64,000 nucleotides of DNA from SIG603 sp964369225 (lineage in GTDB: Bacteria; Bacillota; Clostridia; Oscillospirales; Acutalibacteraceae). The notes under the pieces were generated by a model. The model saw only the letters and a program-made list of their open reading frames with translations, had not been told where the DNA came from and ran no database searches. Positions within the stretch are counted from its first letter, which is position 1. Every line of letters begins with the position of its first letter. Both the position numbers and the translations under genes were made by a program. Location: contig CAYJER010000001.1 in the NCBI GenBank assembly GCA_964369225.1, positions 124,001 through 188,000 of the forward strand. Reading direction: 5' to 3'. Shown here in pieces: positions 17,243-25,461 of this stretch.

Positions 17243-18391
17243 TTACACTTCCTCAAAAAAAGTATCAGGATTTTTAGGGTCGAAACATTCATTACACCAC
17301 ATAAAAGTAACTAAATCCTTAGTTTCACTAAGGTTAATTATATTATGAGTATAACCAGGTATCATGTCTACTACTGTTATTTCATCGCCATTTACATAAT
17401 ACTCAACTATTTCATCACTGTCAATTTTTCTAAGTTGAATTAAGCCTTCACCATTAACAACAACAAATTTTTCATTTTTTGTATGATGCCAGTGTTGTCC
17501 TTTTGTTATACCAGGTTTACTTATATTAACAGAAAACTGTCCTCTATCTAGTGTTCTTATTATCTCTGTAAACGAACCCCTATTATCTACATTCATTTTA
17601 AGAGGATACGAAAAAATTTTTTTAGGTAAATAACTTAAATATGTACTATACAAAGCCTTTTCAAAAGCATTGTCAAGCTTTGGTACACTTAAGTTTTCTC
17701 TACTATTTTTAAAAGAATATAATAAATCCACTATTTCACCTAATCGAACTTTATGCACAGTAGGAACAAAACAAAAATTATCTTCTTTATGTTCTTTGTT
17801 GATTAGGGATAGTAAGAACTCGTTTACAACATCATCAATATAAACTAACTGCATGTTTACGCTAGGGTCATTAACAGTTATGTCAAGACCGTTAGCAATA
17901 TTATTGCAAAAAGTAGCTACTGCAGAATTATAGTTTGGTCTGCACCACTTTCCAAAAACATTTGGCAATCTATATACTAAAACTCTAACATGATTTTCTT
18001 TTGAATACTCAAAAAGTAAATCTTCGCCAGCTTTTTTTGACTTTCCATAATCGTTATCAAGAGTAGCCTGTATAGAAGATGTTATCAAAACAGGAGCTTT
18101 ATTGTTATTAGATTTAAGTTTGTTTAGTAAAGTAGATGTAAAACCAAAATTACCCTGCATAAATTCTTCATTAGTTTGTGGACGGTTTATTCCTGCTAAA
18201 TGAAATACAAAATCACAATCTTTAGTATAAATGTCGAGTAGACTCTCTTCTGTATCAATATCATATAAATACAATTCTAGTTCACTATTAATATCATAGT
18301 TTTTTGCTTTACCCTCTTTAATGTTATTTAGTTGTGCTACTAGGTTTTTTCCAACAAAACCATTCGCACCTGTAACTAATATTTTTATCAA
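17243..18391 (-). CDS. capF: CapF-type bifunctional SDR epimerase/reductase with cupin domain
   Basis: 382 residues: an N-terminal Rossmann/SDR domain (VTGANGFVGKNLVAQL; the YGKSKK active-site motif near 130) and a C-terminal cupin with GQHWHHTKNEKFVVVNGEG, whose histidines bind the metal. CapF converts the product of CapE by C3 epimerisation (cupin) and NADPH reduction (SDR) to UDP-N-acetyl-L-talosamine. The start is a TTG at 18391 whose bases overlap the TGA of capE (TTGA), implying translational coupling. The next gene follows within 1-2 bases. Confidence 0.93.
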   Translation of the reverse strand: MIKILVTGANGFVGKNLVAQLNNIKEGKAKNYDINSELELYLYDIDTEESLLDIYTKDCDFVFHLAGINRPQTNEEFMQGNFGFTSTLLNKLKSNNNKAPVLITSSIQATLDNDYGKSKKAGEDLLFEYSKENHVRVLVYRLPNVFGKWCRPNYNSAVATFCNNIANGLDITVNDPSVNMQLVYIDDVVNEFLLSLINKEHKEDNFCFVPTVHKVRLGEIVDLLYSFKNSRENLSVPKLDNAFEKALYSTYLSYLPKKIFSYPLKMNVDNRGSFTEIIRTLDRGQFSVNISKPGITKGQHWHHTKNEKFVVVNGEGLIQLRKIDSDEIVEYYVNGDEITVVDMIPGYTHNIINLSETKDLVTFMWCNECFDPKNPDTFFEEV

Positions 18392-19413
18392 TTTTCAAAA
18401 ATTCCTTTCACTGCATTTTGAACATAATCAGTTGTCATAATTTTCTCAATGATTTCATCAATATTAAGTCTTTTTGTGTTGTGGCTAGTGTAAGCTTCAT
18501 CGCTCTCTGTCTTCACATCACCCTCTACAAAGTATTTGTCATAGTTAAGGTCACGCTCATCTGCTGATATTCTAAAATAATCGCCCATATCCTCACTGCT
18601 TAGTCTTTCTTCTCTTGTCATAAGAGTTTCATACAATTTTTCACCATGTCTGGTTCCGATTATTTGAATGCCTGTGTTTCCAAATTTCTTTTGAATAGCT
18701 ATTGCCAAATCTTCTATAGTTGAAGCATCTGCTTTTTGAATAAATAAATCACCTGGTTTTGCATTTTGGAAAGCAAACAACACAAGATCCACAGCCTCAT
18801 CTAAGTTCATTAAAAATCTAGTCATACTAGGATCTGTTATTGTAATAGATTTCCCAGCCTTTATTTGGTCTATAAATAAAGGAATAACACTACCTCTTGA
18901 ACACATAACATTGCCATATCTTGTACAGCTAATTACAGTGCCTGTGTTCTTTACTTCTCTAGCCTTAGCGCAAATAACTTTTTCCATCATTGCCTTGCTG
19001 ATACCCATGGCATTAATAGGATAAGCTGCTTTATCTGTAGATAGACAAACTATCTTTTTAACTCCATATTTTACAGCAGCAGTTAAAACATTGTTTGTAC
19101 CCTCAACATTTGTTCTGACTGCCTCCATTGGGAAGAATTCACATGATGGAACTTGTTTTAGTGCAGCAGCATGGAAAATATAGTCAACGCCTAGCATTAC
19201 GCTCTCTACACTTTCCTTGTTTCTTACATCACCTATATAAAACTTAATTCTGTCGTTGTTGTATTTTTTTCTCATATCGTCTTGCTTTTTCTCATCACGA
19301 GAAAAAATACGAATTTCACCTATATCTGTGTTTACAAATCTTTTTAACACAGCATTTCCAAATGAACCTGTTCCACCTGTTATTAACAGGGTTTTACCTG
19401 CAAAAATTGACAT
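18388..19413 (-). CDS. capE: UDP-GlcNAc 4,6-dehydratase / 5-epimerase
   Basis: 341-residue SDR enzyme with the NAD(P) motif TGGTGSFG (residues 13-20) and the catalytic segment STDKAAYPINAMGISKAMME. The usual Tyr of YxxxK is Met (M136, K140), which is characteristic of CapE/FnlA-type enzymes. It starts UDP-L-FucNAc synthesis from UDP-GlcNAc. AGGAG precedes the ATG. It heads capE-capF-capG and has a leader of about 195 nt from a promoter shared in sequence with the main capsule operon. Confidence 0.94.
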   Translation of the reverse strand: MSIFAGKTLLITGGTGSFGNAVLKRFVNTDIGEIRIFSRDEKKQDDMRKKYNNDRIKFYIGDVRNKESVESVMLGVDYIFHAAALKQVPSCEFFPMEAVRTNVEGTNNVLTAAVKYGVKKIVCLSTDKAAYPINAMGISKAMMEKVICAKAREVKNTGTVISCTRYGNVMCSRGSVIPLFIDQIKAGKSITITDPSMTRFLMNLDEAVDLVLFAFQNAKPGDLFIQKADASTIEDLAIAIQKKFGNTGIQIIGTRHGEKLYETLMTREERLSSEDMGDYFRISADERDLNYDKYFVEGDVKTESDEAYTSHNTKRLNIDEIIEKIMTTDYVQNAVKGIFEN

Positions 19414-19480
19414 AATTATCTCCTAATTCTTTTATAATTAATTTATATATGTTCATAATTAAACAAATACCCATCAGCAT
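19394..19480 (-). CDS. Possible leader peptide overlapping the capE start
   Basis: A 28-codon frame begins at an ATG with CAGGAG 5 bases ahead and stops inside capE (TAA at 19394-19396), overlapping its start by about 20 bases. The predicted peptide is hydrophobic at first (MLMGICLIMNIYKLIIK). The good ribosome binding site and overlap suggest it could couple or attenuate capE translation, but chance is possible. Nothing is known of such a peptide. Confidence 0.25.
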   Translation of the reverse strand: MLMGICLIMNIYKLIIKELGDNYVNFCR

Positions 19481-19611
19481 ATTTTCTCCTGGTATTCCTA
19501 AGATTGAACAGCAACTTTAAATAACCACTAAGAAAACTTAAATATTTTTATGCATTACAAGTTTTCTAAAGTGCTATTAGTTGTTTTTCAAATATTTTAA
19601 TTCTAATGCTA

Positions 19612-19640
19612 ATTTTAACATTAAAGCTAGGCAAAATCAA
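19612..19640 (-). promoter_or_regulatory. Promoter of capE-capF-capG
   Basis: TTGATT (19635-19640) and TAAAAT (19612-19617), 17-base spacing, minus strand. The blocks CTTGATTTT and TTTAATGTTAAAAT are identical to those of the promoter before the UDP-glucuronate epimerase gene at 40057-40085. The rest of the 422-base region 19414-19835 is AT-rich, holding the leader frame and the start signals of the tail-like cassette. Confidence 0.6.
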
Positions 19641-19797
19641 GTGTTTTTTTTAACTTTTTAAGTCTATTCATAATATACATTCTTTAATTAATAATTTGGA
19701 AATTATTCTATTAAAAAAATCTTAATGTTTTTAAGCCACTAGCTAGTACAGATAAAAAGTCAGTGAATTTCATGTTATAAATATGATAATATATATG

Positions 19798-19814
19798 TAC
19801 TACTTAAAGTAGTA
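19798..19814 (+). promoter_or_regulatory. Perfect palindrome in the leader of the tail-like cassette
   Basis: TACTACTTAAAGTAGTA is a near-perfect inverted repeat lying between a TATAAA/GATAAT-like -10 region (19774-19790) and the AAGGAG ribosome binding site. It is placed to act as an operator or a leader hairpin. Confidence 0.45.
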
Positions 19815-19835
19815 TAAATTATAAGGAGTGATAAC

Positions 19836-20900
19836 ATGAACATTTTATGCAAAGTCAGTGGTATTCACCTAGACTTTAAAAACACACAATCAGTAGTAAG
19901 TGGTGGACGCAATCAATATGATATTGAATTTGAGTTCACAGATGAATGGCATGGTTTTATACACTATGCCATTTTTTCTAATCTAAATTTCGAGGTAGTT
20001 AAAAAAGCCATTATCGGAAATCTATGCAGCATACCAAGTGAATTTCTACAAGAAAAAGGTGAATTTCAGTTTGGAGTGTACGGTGTAAGCGAAGAAAAAT
20101 CCTATTCTAGCAAAATTTATAACATAAATGTGAATGAGGGAGTTCTTATTTCTACAGATATCGCCGAGTTTGAGACAGCCTCAGAATGGGAGGACTACAT
20201 CCTAAGAGTAGAGTCACATGTAAATCAAACTGCTTCTAATCTTGAACAATCTATAATACAGACAGAATTGGTCAATGAAAAAGCAGAGTTTGTAAATAAT
20301 AAAGCTAGCGAAGTCAGTATAAGTACTGAGAATGCAAAAGTGTATGAACAATTCGCTCTAAATGCAGCAGGCGATTGTCAGTTAATTAAAATACAAACAA
20401 ATACAGATAGACAAAAATGTGAACAAGCTCTATCAGATTTACTTTCTATGCTTGGAACTGATGTAGCAACATTAGTTGGTGGGAAAATTCCTGTCACACA
20501 AATTCCATCAATTGCAACAACCGAAGTTTATTTCACTGATAACGAAGAAGATATGTTAATGATTCAACCAGATAACGGTGATATATGCATTAGAACTGAT
20601 GAACATAGAAGTTATATATATCAAGGTGGCTGGAAATATCTTATGAGTCCTACTGATTATTCTGAGAGGGCAGGCTCGGCATTAACAGCCGAAAATGCAC
20701 TAAATTCAAATATGATTAATAATAAAAGAATAGTTTCTATGACATCCGACCAATATGCAAACGCTGTAAAAGATGAAAACACATTCTATTTTGTAACTTC
20801 GGATATAAACATACAAAACATCCAGCTAACAAAAGAAGAATATGAAGCAATTCAAAACAAGAATGAAAATGTTATATATTATGTTAGCGGGGTGAATTAA
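19836..20900 (+). CDS. Phage tail-appendage/baseplate-like protein, N-terminal adaptor type
   Basis: 354 residues without signal peptide or membrane segment. An N-terminal beta-rich region (SVVSGGRNQYDIEFEFTDEW) resembles adaptor domains of Bacillota phage baseplate-upper/tail-fibre proteins. Residues about 110-200 are helical and coiled-coil-like (ESHVNQTASNLEQSI, NEKAEFVNNKASEVS). A third part carries the phage-tail pattern in which a trimeric shaft links to small knobs (GGKIPVTQIPSIATTEVYFT, YIYQGGWKYL, AGSALTAENALNS). AAGGAG precedes the ATG. It forms a two-gene unit on the strand opposite the capsule genes. The family call rests on pattern, not a database hit. Confidence 0.55.
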   Translation: MNILCKVSGIHLDFKNTQSVVSGGRNQYDIEFEFTDEWHGFIHYAIFSNLNFEVVKKAIIGNLCSIPSEFLQEKGEFQFGVYGVSEEKSYSSKIYNINVNEGVLISTDIAEFETASEWEDYILRVESHVNQTASNLEQSIIQTELVNEKAEFVNNKASEVSISTENAKVYEQFALNAAGDCQLIKIQTNTDRQKCEQALSDLLSMLGTDVATLVGGKIPVTQIPSIATTEVYFTDNEEDMLMIQPDNGDICIRTDEHRSYIYQGGWKYLMSPTDYSERAGSALTAENALNSNMINNKRIVSMTSDQYANAVKDENTFYFVTSDINIQNIQLTKEEYEAIQNKNENVIYYVSGVN

Positions 20901-22321
20901 TGCTAGGTTTAGAAAACAATGTTGTAATTCCATTTAAAGGTGACTATAAACCATTATCCATATACAAAAATAATGAAAAAATTTTCGAGCCTACTACAAT
21001 TGAAAAGAGTGGCATTCAAGTGAATTTTGAGAATACTTATAACCATGAATTTGAGCGTATTAGTGTATATGGTGATTGTTCACAATCACCACGTGCAATT
21101 AGCGTAAAACAAGGAAGGTTGATACAATTTGAAAATCACCTTGGTGAGTATATGCTAGTTACTAGTCCTGTTGATTGCACTGTAACCAGATGTGGTAGAA
21201 ATCTATTGAATTTACATGATAAATCCTATGTAAGTTTCTATGGTCCTGAAATAACTATTGAAAGAAACTCCATGAAAATTTTCGGTATATTAAATGCAAA
21301 TGCTTTTCAAGGCCATACTGAAACTATTTTTGGTGATTCACTAGAAAAAAACATTCCTATTGTTGATACAAACACTATGAGAATAAGCAGTGCAAGTATT
21401 TCGGGTGACTATTATATTAAAGGTCAATGGATTCAATCAGATAACACATTTCATTATGGCCTAAATTCAACAGACGGAACTGAATGGTTGTCAAGGGTTT
21501 ACGCTCAAAATCTTCAATTAAGGGCAGGCGATGATGTTGATATTGTGATAAGCGATATAATGATATCTACAGATGCAGACGTATATGAAGAGTACATTGG
21601 TGATGAATTTCTTATAAGGGGAAATATCCCAGCTAAAATACCTTTGTTAGATGGAGTTAATTCAGTTTTTACAAATCAAGATGAAGAACTTATAGTTCAA
21701 TATTTATCAAACCATTCTGATGAAAACAATCTAAATAGCCCTACACCATATTTCAACGAGGAAATAACCTGTGTGAGTGGCAAATTAAGATCTTATACCA
21801 GAGAGAAAACTAGCGAACTGAATATACCAAAACTAAATGCTGTAAAAGATTCCAGTGGGAATATAATTGTACAAGACATTTTATATGTAGACAGACCTCA
21901 ACAAAAAATGTGGATAGAAAGGAATGTACTTGATTTAGTCTTAGATAGCACAACTAATTTTAGTTATGGTGTTCACATTAACAATCAGCCATATATCAGC
22001 ATTGAAACAGATAATTGGAATATAGCAAGAGAGTATAAACCTATTTCTAATCAGTACAACTCCTCGTATTACAGCACAGATGATTTTAAGATATACACAC
22101 CTAGCACGAAAGCGATAGTTATTACTGATAGCAGGTTTACAAGCCCCGAGACTGCAAAAGAGTTAATTAGTTCGACAAATATTAATGTCAAAGTAGCACT
22201 CTCAAATAGCATGATAGAGGAACTTGATTACAGCAATTTAGCAACATTCGCTAATCATACAGAAATAATTTACATAGGCGAATTAGAACCTAAAATTGAT
22301 TTTACAGCTATTAAATTTTAA
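20900..22321 (+). CDS. Large protein, probable partner of the tail-appendage-like protein
   Basis: 473 residues, soluble, with no signal peptide. The beginning (ENNVVIPFKGDYKPLSIYKN) and motifs such as CTVTRCGRNLLNLHD followed by long beta-rich sequence resemble receptor-binding or minor tail proteins of siphophages of Bacillota, in which a CGRNLL-type segment recurs. The ATG overlaps the stop of the previous gene by one base (TAATG), with GGGGTG ahead, so the two are coupled. There is no enzyme motif. Function as a glycan-binding structural protein is inferred. I do not recognise an exact family. Confidence 0.5.
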   Translation: MLGLENNVVIPFKGDYKPLSIYKNNEKIFEPTTIEKSGIQVNFENTYNHEFERISVYGDCSQSPRAISVKQGRLIQFENHLGEYMLVTSPVDCTVTRCGRNLLNLHDKSYVSFYGPEITIERNSMKIFGILNANAFQGHTETIFGDSLEKNIPIVDTNTMRISSASISGDYYIKGQWIQSDNTFHYGLNSTDGTEWLSRVYAQNLQLRAGDDVDIVISDIMISTDADVYEEYIGDEFLIRGNIPAKIPLLDGVNSVFTNQDEELIVQYLSNHSDENNLNSPTPYFNEEITCVSGKLRSYTREKTSELNIPKLNAVKDSSGNIIVQDILYVDRPQQKMWIERNVLDLVLDSTTNFSYGVHINNQPYISIETDNWNIAREYKPISNQYNSSYYSTDDFKIYTPSTKAIVITDSRFTSPETAKELISSTNINVKVALSNSMIEELDYSNLATFANHTEIIYIGELEPKIDFTAIKF

Positions 22322-22331
22322 CAAAAATACA

Positions 22332-22395
22332 ACAGGGATACCAACCTTATATAATTCAAGAAATTTCATGAATTACTAAGATATGGTATCCCTGT
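22332..22395. terminator. Hairpin between the tail-like cassette and the capsule operon
   Basis: ACAGGGATACCA (22332-22343) pairs perfectly with TGGTATCCCTGT (22384-22395), with an inner AATTCA/TGAATT stem. A T-rich tract follows on the minus strand (TTGTATTTTTG). It separates the two convergent units. Confidence 0.65.
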
Positions 22396-22412
22396 GAATT
22401 TGCGCATATGTA

Positions 22413-23385
22413 TTATTTATAATTATTTATCTTCTTTGTTCGCAACACTCTGGGTGTGCACCAGCTTAAAATTACACCTACAATAGCAATAAGCAAATAT
22501 ACCAAGCTAGTAATAAGAATATTATTTGGGATTATCATATCAAAACCAAAATAAGTATACGCCTGCAACAAAAAGATGTTTGTAAGATATATTTCAAGTG
22601 ATAATTTCCCTAAAAAATCTATAGTGTTGTGTATTGCTGGTAAGTTAATTCTATCTAAAATAAATGTGAACACAACTATACCTGCAATACCTAGCAAGGC
22701 CATACTCAAGTTATTTACGAAATCTATGTCTATAAATCTTGAGAGTATTAATTTAAAAATAAAAAAAGCTATGCTAAATATAAATATTTTTGTAAATTTA
22801 AATTCTTTTTTATATATTGACTGTGCGTAATGTTCCCCAATCAAAAACAACAATATAGTATTAAATACTTGGCTTAAATGCGTATATAATTCGGATATAA
22901 AAAGATAAAATGCTAATGAAGCCATAATCAATATACAAAGTACATGAACTGTTTTATTCGTTCTATTTCCATTCTCATGCCACTTGTAGTATAACGGATA
23001 TAATAAATAAACTGGCAATAACATAGCAGCATACCATGCTCCTTTATGTTCAAGCCAATACGACAAAGTGCTTAATTCATAGCGAAAAGAAACTATATTA
23101 TATTCTATAAAAATATATTTAATTCCATATCATATACCTGCTATAAATATTGTAAAAAAACTCTAAACAGTCTCTTCTTATAGAAATCTAGTAAATTTAT
23201 TTTTTTGTTAGTTTTCTTAATGAAAAATACAAACCTACTCCAGATAAAAAAGCAAACATATAAACAGAGAAACTCGAATAAGCAACTACTTGCCTTAACA
23301 TTCCACTAATCGATACAACTGGATAATGATGTGCTAAAATTACTAGTATAGCTGATATTCCAAACTGGTGAGTGCTATATTTCAT
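22413..23385 (-). pseudogene. Acyltransferase-3 (OafA-like) membrane protein, broken
   Basis: The minus strand encodes the parts of an integral membrane O-acyltransferase: an N-terminal piece from ATG 23385 (AAGGAG ahead; MKYSTHQFGISAILVILAHH) and a C-terminal piece with at least six membrane segments ending at 22413. The frame is lost at an A7 run (23197-23203 region); adding one A restores NLLDFYKKRLFRVFLQYL, the typical next segment. Another shift occurs at a T7 run shortly after, and a TGA interrupts IAGI-stop-YGIKYIF. Such enzymes O-acetylate surface glycans. It is the last member of the capsule operon, and its product is probably not made full length. Confidence 0.85.
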
Positions 23386-23412
23386 GTTAAAGCACTCCTT
23401 TAAATTAGTATC

Positions 23413-24318
23413 TTATTTTGTTAAATCAATCCAGCTCCCTATGGTATAATCCCATTCGCTAGGTGTAAATTCTTCCAATCCTGAACCAGGAAAAAAAGTT
23501 ATTTCTCCAAAATATACCTGTCCATTAATATCATAAAAATCTATTCTTGAGAAAGCTATATCTTTTCCTAATATTTCAGCAAACTCAATCATCTTTTCTA
23601 ATGATTTTGGTTTATTAATTCCTTTTGTACTATTAGGATAATGTCTTTGAAAATTCATTTTTTTCCAAAATCTATCAAAAAAAGTTACCTTTAATCCCTC
23701 TTTTCTCTCGGAACAAACAAAAATTAGTTTAACTTCTCCATCAAAACACATAAATTTATAGTCTTTTAATTCATATCCTGATTCGTCTACCATATATTTT
23801 TCACAAATAATTTTTCGTGGAATATCTTTATATACCCATTCACGGCTGGATAAATAATAGTCCTGTTCTAAACCCTTTGTCAATTCTTTTTTAACTTTTT
23901 CAATATCAAGCTTGGATTTATCTTTACATATGCACATTCCTAAACCCGAATTATGATTGCACTTTAAAACAAATTGATTTGGCAATTCATCAAAATTAAT
24001 GTCCTCAGCCTTATCCCAAACACCAATAAGTGGAATTAAATACTCTTTTCCTAATTTTTTTGATATATAATCTCTAACTAGAAACTTATCAGCCATCATT
24101 GTGAATTCAGACTTTCTATTATTAATTTTAAGCCACTGTAATTTTTGGTTGAATGTTTGAGGGTTCTTTAAGTCTAACTCTTCACCCATTCGAGCTTTAA
24201 AAATTCTGTTTAAAAACTCTTCATCAGGCATTGTTTTATAGAATCCTCGTCTACTCAAAACATCCGTTCTAAAATTTTTATCTGAAATAAGTTTCAGAAA
24301 TTTTTTTCCTTTATTCAT
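23413..24318 (-). CDS. TupA-like ATP-grasp protein
   Basis: 301 residues. KNPQTFNQKLQWLKI, ADKFLVRDYISKKLG, QFVLKCNHNSGLGMCICKD and SRIDFYDINGQVYFGEITFFP are hallmarks of the TupA-like ATP-grasp family found in teichuronopeptide and capsule loci, thought to ligate amino acids to uronic-acid polymers or intermediates with ATP. The ATG directly follows the stop of the CapA-like gene. Together these suggest amino-acid decoration of the glycan, an inference. No membrane segment is seen, so it is cytoplasmic. Confidence 0.88.
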   Translation of the reverse strand: MNKGKKFLKLISDKNFRTDVLSRRGFYKTMPDEEFLNRIFKARMGEELDLKNPQTFNQKLQWLKINNRKSEFTMMADKFLVRDYISKKLGKEYLIPLIGVWDKAEDINFDELPNQFVLKCNHNSGLGMCICKDKSKLDIEKVKKELTKGLEQDYYLSSREWVYKDIPRKIICEKYMVDESGYELKDYKFMCFDGEVKLIFVCSERKEGLKVTFFDRFWKKMNFQRHYPNSTKGINKPKSLEKMIEFAEILGKDIAFSRIDFYDINGQVYFGEITFFPGSGLEEFTPSEWDYTIGSWIDLTK

Positions 24319-25461
24319 CTATTGATTCTCCTTTAAAGCCATTAGAATTAACTCTCTCCAAGCTTCACATTCAATTGTATTAATTATTGTATTTATTTTT
24401 TTCTTATTATAGTATCTTTTATAATAAACATTTAGAAATCTATGTTTAAATACTTTCATTAAGACCTTAAATATTATTGTTTCTCTAGCACTATCTATTC
24501 TGGTATATAGTTCATAAAGCATTTTTAACGAAAATTCTCTGTATTGATCTTTGATAAAATTATGATTTAAAATATCTGCTGATCTTTTATTAAAGTCAGT
24601 TAAGATTTCAGAAGACTTTTCTGCATCTGCTAATTTAACTGAATTATTTTTTTTGAGAATTGGAATGTAATTAATATTGAACTTTTCATTAATAGTTAAT
24701 TCTATAAGAATTGATGTCTTCCAAAAATTTGAATCGCTCCTATCAAACAAGAAATTCCCTTGTCCATAAACAATAGTACCATCTAAATATTTTTCTTCAC
24801 ACCCAATACAGTGACTGTGTTGACAAACTACAAGATCTGCTCCTTTTTCAATCATCTTGCGACACACTTTTTGTAAATTTGGTGAGGGATATCTATAATG
24901 TTCTTTACCGCCATGAAATAAAACTATTACATGGTCACATTTATTCTTTAGATTATTGATATGATCTAAAGATTCTAATGGATCAAATGGATTAGCTCCA
25001 CAATTTTCTAATGTTGCAATAGAAAATTCGTTTTCCGCACAAGCATATACTCCTATATTCTTATTTGCTAATTTAAAAATATAAGGCTCTGATGCATCCT
25101 GTAGATTATTTCCTGCACCAACAAAATTAATATTATTACTATTTAATACTTTTATTGTTGATTCCAGCCCATCTTTTCCTTGATCTAAAATGTGATTATT
25201 TGCAAGAGTCAATAAATTTATATTAATATCCTTAATCCCATTTATACTTTTAGTTGAAGCAACTAAACAAGTACCACACTTTTTAATCGGGGTTTCAATA
25301 TCAACCAAAGGAACTTCTAAATTCATAATCCTATATTCTACTGAAGCTAATAGCATTAATAAATCATTATCAATCAGTTTACTCATTTCATTGTTTTCAA
25401 AATAATTATTATTGGATTCTGTCTGAACTATATCTGCTCCTATAAGAATTTTACTACTCAT
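24319..25461 (-). CDS. CapA-family (PGA_cap) metallophosphatase-like protein
   Basis: About 380 residues with the calcineurin-like PGA_cap pattern: LLTLANNHILDQGKDGLEST, VIVLFHGGKEHYRYPS, GADLVVCQHSHCIGCEEKY and IVYGQGNFLFD. CapA relatives take part in poly-gamma-glutamate or capsule assembly; usual members have an N-terminal anchor, but none is obvious here. The ATG at 25461 is preferred; a GTG at 25467 is the alternative. The gene overlaps the end of the upstream glycosyltransferase gene and abuts the TupA-like gene, so these two probably act on the same modification. Confidence 0.85.
   Translation of the reverse strand: MSSKILIGADIVQTESNNNYFENNEMSKLIDNDLLMLLASVEYRIMNLEVPLVDIETPIKKCGTCLVASTKSINGIKDININLLTLANNHILDQGKDGLESTIKVLNSNNINFVGAGNNLQDASEPYIFKLANKNIGVYACAENEFSIATLENCGANPFDPLESLDHINNLKNKCDHVIVLFHGGKEHYRYPSPNLQKVCRKMIEKGADLVVCQHSHCIGCEEKYLDGTIVYGQGNFLFDRSDSNFWKTSILIELTINEKFNINYIPILKKNNSVKLADAEKSSEILTDFNKRSADILNHNFIKDQYREFSLKMLYELYTRIDSARETIIFKVLMKVFKHRFLNVYYKRYYNKKKINTIINTIECEAWRELILMALKENQ

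Noticed and set aside
19836..22321. Complete prophage or tailocin
   Set aside because: Only two tail-like genes are present; no capsid, portal, sheath, tape measure, lysis or integrase genes, and no attachment repeats seen.
22413..23385. TGA read as tryptophan (recoding), since two broken genes have in-frame TGA
   Set aside because: TGA is the ordinary stop of intact genes here (for example capE and the galacturonokinase-like gene), and both broken genes also have frameshifts.
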